Below are positions 40,301 through 52,300 of a stretch of 64,000 bases of DNA, piece after piece. How positions within the stretch are numbered: the stretch's first letter is position 1; the number at the start of each line of letters is the position of its first letter. The notes beneath the pieces were generated by a model. The model saw nothing but the letters and a program-made list of their open reading frames with translations, made no database searches and was not told the origin of the DNA. This DNA comes from Crocodylus rhombifer (lineage: Eukaryota; Chordata; Crocodylia; Crocodylidae). The position numbers and the translations under genes are program-made. The stretch is from assembly GCA_038503035.1 (NCBI GenBank), contig JAVSML010001163.1, positions 439,166 to 503,165 on the forward strand, given 5' to 3'.

Positions 40301-43300
40301 TGCTTTTCTTTGGCTATTTATTTTCTAGTGGAATGGAGCTGCTCTGAAGACTTTTCTCCTTTGGCCGGGGAAATTATCATGGATAATCTTCAGTCTTTGA
40401 GGTGCATCATCACAGGCCTCAGAACGGTAAAGGCCAAATCATTAATTTAGATCTTTAACTCCCCCGGTGATATAAGGGCCCTGACATTTGTGTCCAGACC
40501 TCTTGGCAATAACAGCAGAGTACCATTCCTCTGGCAACAACTGCCCGTCATTAAGCATAATATGTCTGGTATCCATAATCTGGGAGTCACAGAGGAATAG
40601 ACAAACAGCATGAACTGTTTTGTAAGTTGTCATGTTATGGGGAGATCAGAAAAGATTGGACTGAAAGCCCCTGCTCTCTGGATCACAGGATAATCTCAGT
40701 GCAGATCAAAGGCTCCTGAGTGATCCAGTCCTGACTCCATGTCTGACGGTTAAAATAACAAGTCTATCTCCTCCACCTCATCCAGGAACACAGTTGCTGA
40801 CTGCCGTCTTTTTCTTTTTAAAGAGAGGATGTGTGTGTTTGTGCGGATAAGAACGGAGTTAGTGATGGAGAAAACTTTTCATGAATATTCGCATGGATTT
40901 TTACCGAGTCTAACTTCAGCCATGTGTCTATAACCCTGTTCTGCCAGGGTTTTTAGACCATTTGTAGAAGCAAATTTTGGTTCACAAATGCTGGCCTCAT
41001 TCAGAAGTTGCACAAATATTTGTGCTGGAAGCCTTCTTTAAGGGCCCAATCCAAAGTTCACAAAAGTTTATAGGAGTCTTTCCATTGACTGAACTGGGTG
41101 TTGAATTAGAGATTTGGGTCAAAAAACCTTGGCCATTGGCCTGAAGCATAGGTTGGTACGGATATCTGACTGTGCCCTAAGGTTAAAATTCTTAAATAGG
41201 TTTGTGTGGGAGTTCAGGGATGGGCACAACATGAAAACTTCCAGCACCAGTTTGAGAAGAGATTGTTTTATTGAGTCGTTTGGTCTGGAGAGAGCTTTGA
41301 TTTGAAGCCCGTTATTTTTCCAGGCTGGTGGGCTCTCGCTCGCATCTTCTACCTTTTCATTCTTACCAGCAGTATAAAGCAGCTTTACTAAAATACAAAT
41401 CAGCTAAATGTGCAGTCACTTCCAAGAACGCATGTGAGGGCAGAACTTTGTTATACCTTTAGCTCTGCACAGGTATGCGGATGCAATATCTTTACAGGAA
41501 CGGCAGGGTTTTTAATAGGGCTCACGCTGGCTTACCTCCGCTTTCTTTGAAATCTCGTGGAGGACAGAGCTTCGGTCCCTGCTCCTGTCACTGTTTGTGG
41601 TTCCTGCCAAGGCAGTGGGTAAATGGTGGAAATAATCGTGAGATCAGAGACTGAAACCCTGAATTCCCTCCTGCACACAGCGCGGCCTACGCACTTTGCT
41701 GCAGAGTTGTGCTCCTCCTTGCTCACTGTCTTTCCATGCCCCTGAATCTGACATGCTCTTCTGGGCAGCTTCAGCACAGAGGGAGGGAGTATCCTGTAGC
41801 CTGGAGGCTGGGATCTTCCCGTGGCAGGCAGGCAAGGATGCAGGGGTTGAATCCCTTCAATCCGCCGAGAGAATTGAACCCGTCTCAGTGCTATTCCTGC
41901 CCCAGGAAAGCTCTCCTAGCATGAGCCAATCCACACAGATGCATAAGGATACAAAACTGAGCAGAAGGAATTTCTCAAGTCATTAATTTAAGGCCATATC
42001 AGTTAAGATAGGTATGGCATGTTAGAGAAGCAAAGTGCAAAGAAATTAATATTTAAGGTTTAATGCATTTTGTTTCCATTTTTGTTCATTTGCAGGGCCA
42101 AAGGTATTATGTCCAAGTCTCTGCCTACAACATGAAAGGATGGGGTCTGTCCCAAGCCACTACTCCTGCCTCCGCTTCTCCGTCCAGTAGGTTATGAGCT
42201 GTTACATCTACTGTATTTGATTCCTAACTGCTGCTTTCTCAGAATCTGTCCCTTTTAAAAGTGAGGTTGTAAACATCCACTCGTCCAGGACCAAGCGCCA
42301 GGTGGGGAAGCCAGGTGGGAATGCAGTAAATGAAATATAAGTTCAGGCCCACAAACAAATACACACACGTACACACGTGGAGTGTGCGTGTGTATATACA
42401 CAGAGAGAGAGAGAGAGTGTGTGCGTGTATTGGAATTTTCTTTGCTTGTTGCATATTATATCTGTGCGCGTGTGTGTAGATATATGGTAGGCAACTGTCA
42501 ATCCTCTGGATCATGGTGTACACGTAAGAGGTCTAGTCAGATGCCTGATGAATCCATTTGTGGCTGACAAGGCCAATTCAAGAGCGACACAGCTTGTTAC
42601 AAATTTCACAGATCCATACGTTGTCTGAGTTGGAGTCCAGAGTTTACAGGATGCTGCTTTCTTCTTTCTTGCTCTGCTTCCATCCTCTGGATCAAAGCCA
42701 CTTCATGTTGAGCTGCACCCAGTGCCAGATGTTCCCACCAGATTGGGCAGGATTCTGCACACTCCTCCCAACTTTCTACATTGATGTCGAGCAACTTCAT
42801 AGAATTTTTTCATGCATCGTGGTACCACCATAGAGGGCAACCCGACTTTCTAGAGCCATCTTGAATCTCACTATGCAAAATATTCTTGGGGATACGGTCT
42901 TCTCCCATTTCCCTGACATGGCCGATCCATCACAACCTTCTCTTCTTGATACAGTTTTCTACACGTGCCAGTCCTGTGCACTCCAGCACTTCGGTGTTTG
43001 GTATTCTGCTTTCCCACTTTATTTTCAGGATCTTACGCAGACACCTCATGTGGAAGCTGTTCAGTATCATGATAGGCCTACCATGTGTAGTCCACATTTC
43101 TGAACCATAAAGCAGGGATGACAGCCCAATTCTCATAGATTTGCATCTTCACCTTAGCTGATAGTTTTCTGTTATTCCATGCGCAAAATTCTTAGCTGCT
43201 TTTCCATTTCTGTTAGTCAGCTCAGTCTGCGGGTCCAGATTCCTGCTGATTGTAGACTCCAAGTAGCAAAAACTGTCAATGACAAGAGATTTCTCCTCCA

Positions 43301-46300
43301 GAGTAATGTCAGGCACTGGTTCTTCCACCCCTTGGTACATAATCATAGTCTTCTTGAGACTAATTGCCATCCTGAAATTCTTGCATGATTCAGATAATAT
43401 GCCCAAGACATTTTGCTGGGAAGATTCACTTTGGACAACCAAGAACACATCATCTGAAAACGGGAATTTTCTCAGGACCGGTTCTTTCACCTTGGTTTTC
43501 ATGCTAAACCTTGAGATGTTGAAGCCTCCGTCTAGTCTGGTTCAAAGATAAATACCATCATTGCTGTCTTTGAATGCATGAAGAAACAGTAATGAAAAGT
43601 AAATGTTAAGAAAAGTATGGAGGCTAAAATGCACACGTTTCACCCTGTTGTTTCAATGTCAGAGGTGTTTAATTCTTTATTATCATAATCTACATTTGCC
43701 TTCATACCTTGATGTAATGAGCAAGTTTATACATTTTGTGGGGGGACAACCCAGTTTCTCTGGAACAGAAAAAAGCCCTGTCTGTTGACTCTATTGAAGG
43801 CCTTCATCAGATTGATGAAGGCTATGTACAGTCGTATTCATTTTTCTCTACACTTCTCTTGCAGCTGTTGACTGAATATATCACATCAATGGTGGAGCAT
43901 CCTGAGTGAAGGCCACCTTGACTTTCGGGATAGAGACTTTCACCTAGAGATTGTAGCCTAGGAGCATGATGCGAGTAACAATTTTTCCAGCCTTGCTGAA
44001 CAGGAAAATACCTCTAGAGCTGTCACAGTCACTTCTATCCCCTTTGTTTTTGTGTAATTGTACAGACTGTTCATCTCCGAAATCTTGCGGTACTGCTTCC
44101 TCTTTCCAGCAAAGCAGAATAACAAAACATCATGGAGCTGTCCAAGTAATTTGTTGTTGGCGTGTTTGTACGTTTTAGCGGGCAAACAGTCGTTGCCAGA
44201 TGCCTTGTTCCCAGGAATCAATTTAATGGCTTCCTCCAAATTGTCTGATGTAGGCTCATTGTCCAAATCCATCATAACTTTGAACTGCGGTAATCCTTCG
44301 AGCTCTTCAGGTTTGTGTGTGTGTGTGTATTCCACGTGTATATACACACATACAAATCTTTTTAATGTCCTTATGCTGTCTCCACTCCAACCATTTTTCC
44401 GATGTTTTGTCACTGTATTGTCTACCAAGGGTCTGATCCTGCAAGCACTTAAGCACACAAGGAAGGAATTTTACCTCACTGCCTTTCCATAGGCGTCTCT
44501 CCTGTGGAACATGGTATACTCGTAGGAAAGCAGGGCTGGAAGGGACTTCACCATGTCATCTAGCCCCTGGCATGAGGCAAGATCATCCCTGACTAAACCA
44601 TTAAAGCTGATTGTCTGTCCAGCCTGTTCTTGAAAACGTCCAAGGATGGAGATTCCCCAATTTCTCTAGCCTGTTCCAATGCTTGACCACCCTGGTATTC
44701 AGAAAGTTTTCCATAATCTCCAACCAAAATTTCCCCTGCCAAAGCTTGAGGCTGTTGCTCCTAGTCCTTTCCCACACAGCTACGAAGAAAAGTCCATCTC
44801 CATCTTCTTTGTAATTGCCCTTCATGTATTTGAAGACGATTATCAATTCCCCCTCCGTCTTCTCTTCTCCAGACTAAATACCCCTGGTGCTTTCAGCCCT
44901 GCCTCATAAGTCTTAATAGTGTAAGATCATACTCTGAACTGCAAACTGGAAAGCAGTGATATCGCAGGCAATTATACACAGTGCATTGCACTGAAATATA
45001 AGCGTTGTGGGCCAGATCCTAAGGTGAGAACACGTGTCAAGTCCCGCTGAAGCTGACGGGAAGTAAAATACTCACGCACCTCCAGGTTTGCAGGATCAAG
45101 CCCTGAAATAGTAGCTAGAATTTTCCAAACAAGGCTGAAACCTTCTTTCCTTTTCAAAGGCCATGACGTGTTTTGTGGCATCCCGTCTGGGATACAATTT
45201 TATTTTTACAACGTTTTAACCTATCACAATGGCATCCTATTGTTAGTAACTCTTCCTGGCTAAGTCTTTGCTGTTGACTTGGCTAGGCACGTTGCAGCTT
45301 CCCTTGTATTGGTTAGTGCAGTAAAGTTTTTTTTTACTTTATTGCATTAGCACTTGCTTTTATTGAGCTAATGTAACAATTTAATAAGCTTGAATGCTAA
45401 TGTGAGAAAATCAAGGTAGCCGAGACTGTTACAGTGAGTCGGGGGTTGGTGTCCTCATCCTGATGAAGTCCTGTTTTCTAATTGTGAACCAAATTTTGTT
45501 GTGGCTTAACCCAGAGTGGATCCAGGGTTCCTCTAATTAAATCTTCTGTTTGAGTGTACAAGGATAAAATCCTACTTTAACTGACACTCCCCTGCTTGGA
45601 GGTGCTCTGGATTTGCACAGCTATAATTGTATACAATTTGGCCCCCAGCATCTCAGAAGTCCTTGACACCTTAAGGAAGAAACTATCTGTTTTACAGGAG
45701 TTTGGTGTCGGTCAGTGGAAAACACACCCTGCAGATCAGGGAGTCCTAGGCAAGGCAGGTTGCAACCTGTTATGAGATTGAAGTATTGCAGACATTGCAT
45801 TGTCCTGCTCTTTGGAGAATGCCACTGTCTTCATATTCGCTCCTCAGCCTTTTCCAAATGTTCAGCCAGATTTAACCAGAATCCTACAGCCTCTGCTGCA
45901 GCCTCCGGCTGAGTATAGGTGTCCTGGAGGCCCAGGAAACAGTGTGTGTAGTACAGGACTGATGGCAACATCTGAGGATGTGCGCTTGGGCTCGTGGAAG
46001 TATATGCATCTCTGATTTAGTGAATCCACAAGCTGCATCTCTACCCTCTCTGACTTCAGACTTGCATGGCTAACTACCTCTCTCTGCTCATAGTACAGGA
46101 GCTGGTGTAAGACTGATAGAAGCAGACTTCCACTGTTCTCCCTTGCAGCTCCAACTAAGGGTCAGGTGTGTAGGTCTGAATGACCTGGCTCGGGTCCTGA
46201 AAGCAGTCTGGTCGCTTTAGTGTGATGCCCTAAGAAGCTGTGTTTGGGAGCTCGGGGGAAACTCTGCGCTAACCCAGCTGTCAAGCTCTGGTCCCCGGCC

Positions 46301-49300
46301 TTGACTGTACAGACCCAACTCGGATATATCTGCGTGGCATTGCGCTCTGCAGTTCGGACACCCATAAAGCTAATGCCACTCTGTCCCCTGGAAGAGCCCC
46401 GTGACATTCGGGCCATGTTTGCCTGTCTCCTCCCAGGCTGTGCCATCTATGACATGAGGGCCACAACAGCATTTGGGACATATGCAGCAAGTGACAGCAG
46501 GGCTACTTTTATGAGGCAAGCCAAGCCTTTGCAGTGAGGCATGCGAGAACAGTAGTAGCTGTGCACACATGGGAATTTATGCTGGGTCTCTGTGTGGCAA
46601 AGAGCAGTATTTCATCATGGCCATATATGTATGTTTTCTTCATCAGTGAGCATGGTAGCATTAAGCAAGTCCAGATCGCTGCATATAGCTGGCAAGTCTG
46701 CGGTATTTTCATTAAGTATCCTTAGTGACACATACTTAAGCTTTTCAGTGAGCAAGACCCTTACAGCCTGAATTTAAATTCTTTTTTTAGGCAGCATTAA
46801 CATCAGAACTTCAGCTTGAAATGCCACAGGCTATTTGCTCTGTTACTGGGCATCTGCTGTCTGCAGAACTTATTCCTGCGGGAAAAGCCTCGTCCAGGGC
46901 GGCTGCCTTCACTTTGGGTTATAAAAGTAACTCACAGACTCTGCTCTTGGCAAGAGCTGTGCAACTCCAGGACTGCTCAGGTATAAATGAGCAGAATTTG
47001 GCCCTCAGCTGTCACTTGCATTTAAACCACTTCACGTGCCATAAAACCATTTATAATGATGGCTAGAAGAATATACTAGCAGCATGGGCGACTGGTGCCT
47101 CCCGAGTCTGGGGGGGCACCAGATCGCCAGCGCGGGGAGGGTCCCCCAGCAGCCGATTGCCGAGCCAGCGGTGAAACTGGAGGTGCACTTCTGGTTTTGG
47201 GGCTGGCGCCTCCAGGGGCTGCGCGGCCAGTCTCAGGGGGTGCACATGCACCTGTGTGCATGCCCTACACATCACCAATGACTAGCAGGTTTATAGATCC
47301 AGGGCCCAATCCTGAATCCCCCGCTGGCACTGAGCAGCCATAGATTCAGTGAGTCCTCCCAACTGGAGGTCCCTCTTGCATGGAGGCTCAATGAGTGCGG
47401 GACACAATGCACCCCACCCCAGACACTCAGGAGTGAAGGTCCTTATTCTCGTTCTGGGGGAATAAAAGGAGAAGCGGGATACACAGAAGACTGCTGTGCT
47501 CTGGCAGTCCTTGGCCGGCAGATGTGCCAAGCTTGGTATGGTTTGTCCAGCTAATCCGCGCTGCGCTCCTCATCCATCCCTGCATAGCTTGCCCTCAGTG
47601 GACCATGCTGATAATTGACCTCTCAGTGTAGGACAGATGCTGTGCTGCTGTTGACACCCACCACAGTACATACCCTGAGGGACAGGCCTTCTAGGCCTTG
47701 AGCACTGTAGCAGTACCACCTGGCCATTAAAACCATCCTGGCATGGGGCTTGTTATCACTGTAGCAAGCATAATACAAGGAAGAAAAAGGCATCTTTATA
47801 CCTGCTGGCATAGGAAGGCCCTTGGACTGGGCTTGCCCCATAAACAAGCCCTGTATATTTAGCGAGTGAGCAAACAGTCTGTTGGTGGCTCTGAATCTGT
47901 ACGTGCCCCCGTGCCAACAGAGGAGAGGCAGGCGGGTGTGCTTCATGGGGGAGATGGGGAGAGCTTATTATTTCTTTTGCTTTCTAAAAAGTGAAAACAA
48001 CTTCTGAAACGATGTCATTTGAAAGCGCGAATCTCCTGTGTGCTGCAAACTCAGCAGCCTGGCTGATCTGGGCTGAGAGCACGAGAAGACTTGAGCAGCT
48101 TGTGCTAGCAGGTTTTATTAAGACTGAGAACATAGCCAGAAGCCAGTGAGAGCATGCAAGCAAAGCCTTTTTTTTCCCAGACTGAAGGTGTTTGGGGGAG
48201 AAACTGTGGCTCCTTGTCTTACCAGGACGGTGCCTGGCACAGTCAGTGCCACGGGTGGCAGTGCAGGGGTTCCCCACCACGCATGGACCAAACTGGTACG
48301 AATGGTCCCACAGAGACGGGACTCAGCTGTGGGGAAGCAAGGTTCAACTCTCCTCCCTGCAATCGTTTTCCTGCATGACTGTGATAACATTATTTATCCT
48401 CTGTGTGCCTCCGTCCCTGCACTGTAAAAGGGAGATAAAAGCGCTTCCCTACCACACCGGGGCATTGGGAGGGTGACACATTAATGACTGAGAAGCACTG
48501 ACCAGAGTAATGGGAGCCACATAGGAGATCTGACAGACACTGTCCAGCTGTCACAACAGGAGCTCCCGGGAGCTGCTCAGATTTGAACAGGTACCTACCT
48601 ATATATTAATATTATCACCTGGTTTGCAGAGGAAGGTTATCGTGTAAGCAGCAGCAACAGACTTAAAAGCAGCTGCTGTTTCCGCCTGCCTGCGTACATG
48701 CAAATGTCTTCTGAAGCTCAGGACTATTAGAAGCGAGAAAACCATTTAAAACTCCCTTTCCTGTCCCTTTACACTTAGTTCTGCTTGGTCCTTTTGTTCA
48801 CCAGACTGGAAAGACTGCGATGGAAGAGACCCTCGACACAGGGGACACACTGAAGCCCTGGAACATCTCCTTCAGCAGGTCCGAGCGTCTCATCAGCATT
48901 ACAGCTGCAGAGGTAAGGATAACATATCTGTGCGGTAGGCACCAGCCGAAGCCTCTGTGGCGCCTGTAATTTTAGCAGTTTCCTAACTAGGTCATACCTT
49001 CTCATTCATCAGGCAAAGAAAGATATTAATATTGGCCCATCTGGAATCACTTTAGTGCGCTATCTTGCTTTTAACCCTTAAAATAAGCAACCCACTTGTA
49101 AAGCCAGCAGCCACACAAATCCTCCCTCCCCCTTATATTCCACACACGTATTTAATTGTTTTCCCTGCATTTCATGCAAGACTCCATGAAAATGTTACAA
49201 GGATCTTTCTCTCTCCCCCCCACAAAAAAAACCCCAGTTAAAGTTAACAAATGTTTTGGATCAACAGAGAGGACCTGGCAACATCCAAATGGAAGGCACT

Positions 49301-52300
49301 GCATATTCTAGCAAAGGTGGTGCCGATGTGTAATGAAAAATAGTTGCACTATCCTGTGTGAAGGCAAGTTTGCTACATTTTCTAATGGAAAAAACCTAAA
49401 TCTGGGAGAGGGTTCGAATCTCAGCCACTCATGTGCTCTTTCATTCATGGGTCTGTGATGGCTCGCAGGCTGCAGCAGCTACTTAGCGTTCTTTAGAAAG
49501 CATTTGAAATGCCCTTATTCTATGTGGGCTGTAGAAATATTACTATTTTGGGGGTTTTCAGCTAAGATTTCTGACCGGAATAATGCCTAATGGCAAAGGA
49601 ACTTGGTTTAAAAGGAAGAATCAAACTGCCATGAAGCTATCGTTTTTCTTTGCTGGTTTGCCTGTTATATTCCAAACTGCGACAAGCAATTTAAGTACGT
49701 AAGGCTGAAATCATCGGGCTAAAATTGATAGATTCGGCTTCAGTTCTTCGTATGCAGATATTCCACAATCATGATGATCAAAGGTCTGCCAAAGCCCAGT
49801 TGTAACTATGGCAACTTAAACTATGGTCACTTGGACAGGGAAAAGAGATATTGCAAGGAAAGCACATGTTTCTCTCATTAGGATTCACACAAACATGAAT
49901 ATTTGTAGGGGATTTTGGAAAGGAAGCTGGAGGTAGCACATTCCAGCTCTTAAACAGGTTCCTTCCTATGTGATTATCTGGTAGGGCATTTTGTTATGGT
50001 ACCATTTCCCTCCTCCTGAGAGGTAGCGCACATCCAGGCCCTTCCAGATCAGCCTCCTCATCAAAGAATAGTGAGTGATGTGACGGGAATGACACCTGGA
50101 CTCCAGTCTAGGGACAAAAATGCTCACCAACAACGTGCAGGCAATTCTTTCGGGAGTCTCCAGTTCGACGTGGGGGAGAGCTTCGCCAAGAATTGAGAGC
50201 CTCTGCCACTCTTCTTACATGTCCCCTGATCTTGAATTTTAAAAGAGCAAAAACCCTAACACCATTGTAGCAATCTTCCAAAGACTGAACATTTTCTCAC
50301 ACACTTACAAAAAAACAAAAAACCAACCCCAAAACCCCTTAGAAGATGATGGGTAGCAGTGCCACCTGGTGGTGCCTATCATAACAATATTTTTGCTTTG
50401 GTCATGTGAAATTCATTCCTCGTGCCATTAGATATGTGGCTGAATCCGCATCGTACCATTACGAAGGGCCTTCTCGATGCACGTTAGAGGCGTAGCTAAG
50501 CCGTGCAGTTGACGTGATCCCTATCATGAGAAAATAGAGCTGAAAAGGACCTTGGCAGGTTATCTAGTCCAACCCCTTTCTCAGGACAGGAGCATCGCTG
50601 TCAAAACCACCAGAAATGAGTGTTTGTCTAACCTGTTCTTAAAAGCTTTGGAAATGACCAACACACACAAGGACCCGACACAATACCTGAAACATCACAA
50701 GTGCCCTTTAACTTGCCACAGATAAAGTTGAGGTTGAGGCCACTGTCAACATCCTGCTACACTGAGGGGTGGAAGTAGTTGATTAAAATATACTCAAGAG
50801 ATCCAAAGAAGAGGACCATACCCCACACTGCAGGGGAAGACAAAAAAAAACTCCAAGTCTGTGCCAATAGTTTAGTAGTTTTGTGAAACGTTGGGAAACT
50901 GGAAACATTTTTGCATTGAAAAGGGGAGAAGGAATCACAACGTTACTTCTCCTCTGAAATTTGCAGCTGGGAAGTGTCAATGTGAACTGAAAGCTAGGAG
51001 TGTTTTTGGTCCAGGGAGGATGACTGGCTAGTGGGTGGAGCACAGGGCCAGAAGGATCTCATGAGTCCTTTAATTGTTTCCAGCCATGTAAAACTTTGTG
51101 AAGTCGAACTTCTGCTAGCATAAATCAACACCACTGCAGAGTTGTCCATGGACCTCTTCCATTTTACACCAACGGAAGGATCTGACCTGTTATTTAGGCT
51201 TCACAGCACTTTTGTCGATAAGAGTCACGCTCAACTTTCTGACCCTTTGGGCCACATCAGAGGTGTGAGGCCAGTCCATGGGCCAGATCTGGCATGCAGA
51301 GCTGGCCCATGAGTGCAACCCAGCTGCCCCCTCCCACTAGATTGATCCACTCGGCAGCTCAAGCCCATACAATAGCCTACTGGGAGTTGGTGCAATCTGG
51401 TGTGCAGGGCCATGTCATCTGACCTGTGGGTCCAGGAATTAAGGCAGAAGGGGAGCTTCAGTTAACACTGCCACTGCTCCCCAGCCGCCAAACTTTCAGA
51501 CCTGCAGGGAACCCCTCTGGCCAGGAGACGTGGCCTCATAAGCCAGACCTGGCCCTCCAGCAAGAGGTTGAGCAGCCCTGTGTAAGTAAATATTGGTATC
51601 TCATCTCTCAGAGGAAGAGGCTGAGGCTTAGGATGGTTTCAGGACTGAGTCCGTATCAGGATACTGGTCTTCTGAAACAGCCCTGTGCCAAATCTGCCAT
51701 GGGCAAATCTGCCATGGGCAACTGGTGCCTCCTGAGTCTGGGGAGGCACCCACAGAAGCCAGTGCCAGCAGCAGGGTTGGGGCTGGCAAATACCCACAGA
51801 TGTTGGTGGTGGCAGCGGGAATGGGGCTGGCAAGCACCCGCAAAAGCCACCAGTGGTGTCAGTGGTGGGAATGGCCCTGTCAGGGGGGGCACGTGCCCCC
51901 CCCATAACCCGTCTAGCAGTTGCCTATGAAATCTACTACACCACATAGTACCCCTCAGGCTAAATGCTTATACTCATGATCCTCAGCTGGTTTCAATCAC
52001 CACAGGTCCATGGAGTGCTACAACGCCTTACTAGTGTTCATCAGCTAAGGACCCAATGGAGTGCGCCTATTTTCTCCACTGTTTGTGAGGCACAACTAAA
52101 CAACGGGCCAGAATCAGATCCCAGACCACTGTTTTTATCCTGTGTGAATCTTATCACGTACACTGGTTTAAGTAAGAGGGAGATCAGGGCCAGTGTTTAG
52201 TGAGCAGTAGAGTTAACATGAGACAATGACCAAGGAAGGATTCGAAGTGGGGCCCTCTTGGCCCCTGCCCTCACATACAGAAATGCTGCCTCTCTGGGGA

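Larger units (their letters stand above)
24467..40328 (+). other. ANKFN1 intron 4 (15.9 kb)
   Basis: The largest intron in the window. It holds a 0.8 kb DNA-transposon copy (28856-29651), MIR-like remnants (about 30845-30990, 33330-33480, 34500-34545, 34700-34850, 37415-37510), a microsatellite cluster (34169-34336), a TTTTA repeat (about 36212-36257), a hAT MITE (36330-36516), a CR1 3' tail (39580-39642) and a CA repeat (40112-40152). Short poly-A runs lie near 26049, 30527 and 35167. No exon was recognised. Confidence 0.8.
42187..48804 (+). other. ANKFN1 intron 6 (6.6 kb)
   Basis: Contains a compound microsatellite (about 42358-42480), a decayed non-LTR retrotransposon on the - strand (about 42480-44460), a CR1 fragment on the - strand (44515-44915), a 198-bp hAT-like MITE with an 8-bp target duplication (47083-47280) and a MIR-like remnant (about 48370-48530). 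No exon was recognised in the remainder. Confidence 0.8.

Noticed and set aside
43149..43502. Functional reverse transcriptase gene
   Set aside because: The RT motifs are spread over different frames with stops between them. It is a dead LINE copy, not a gene.
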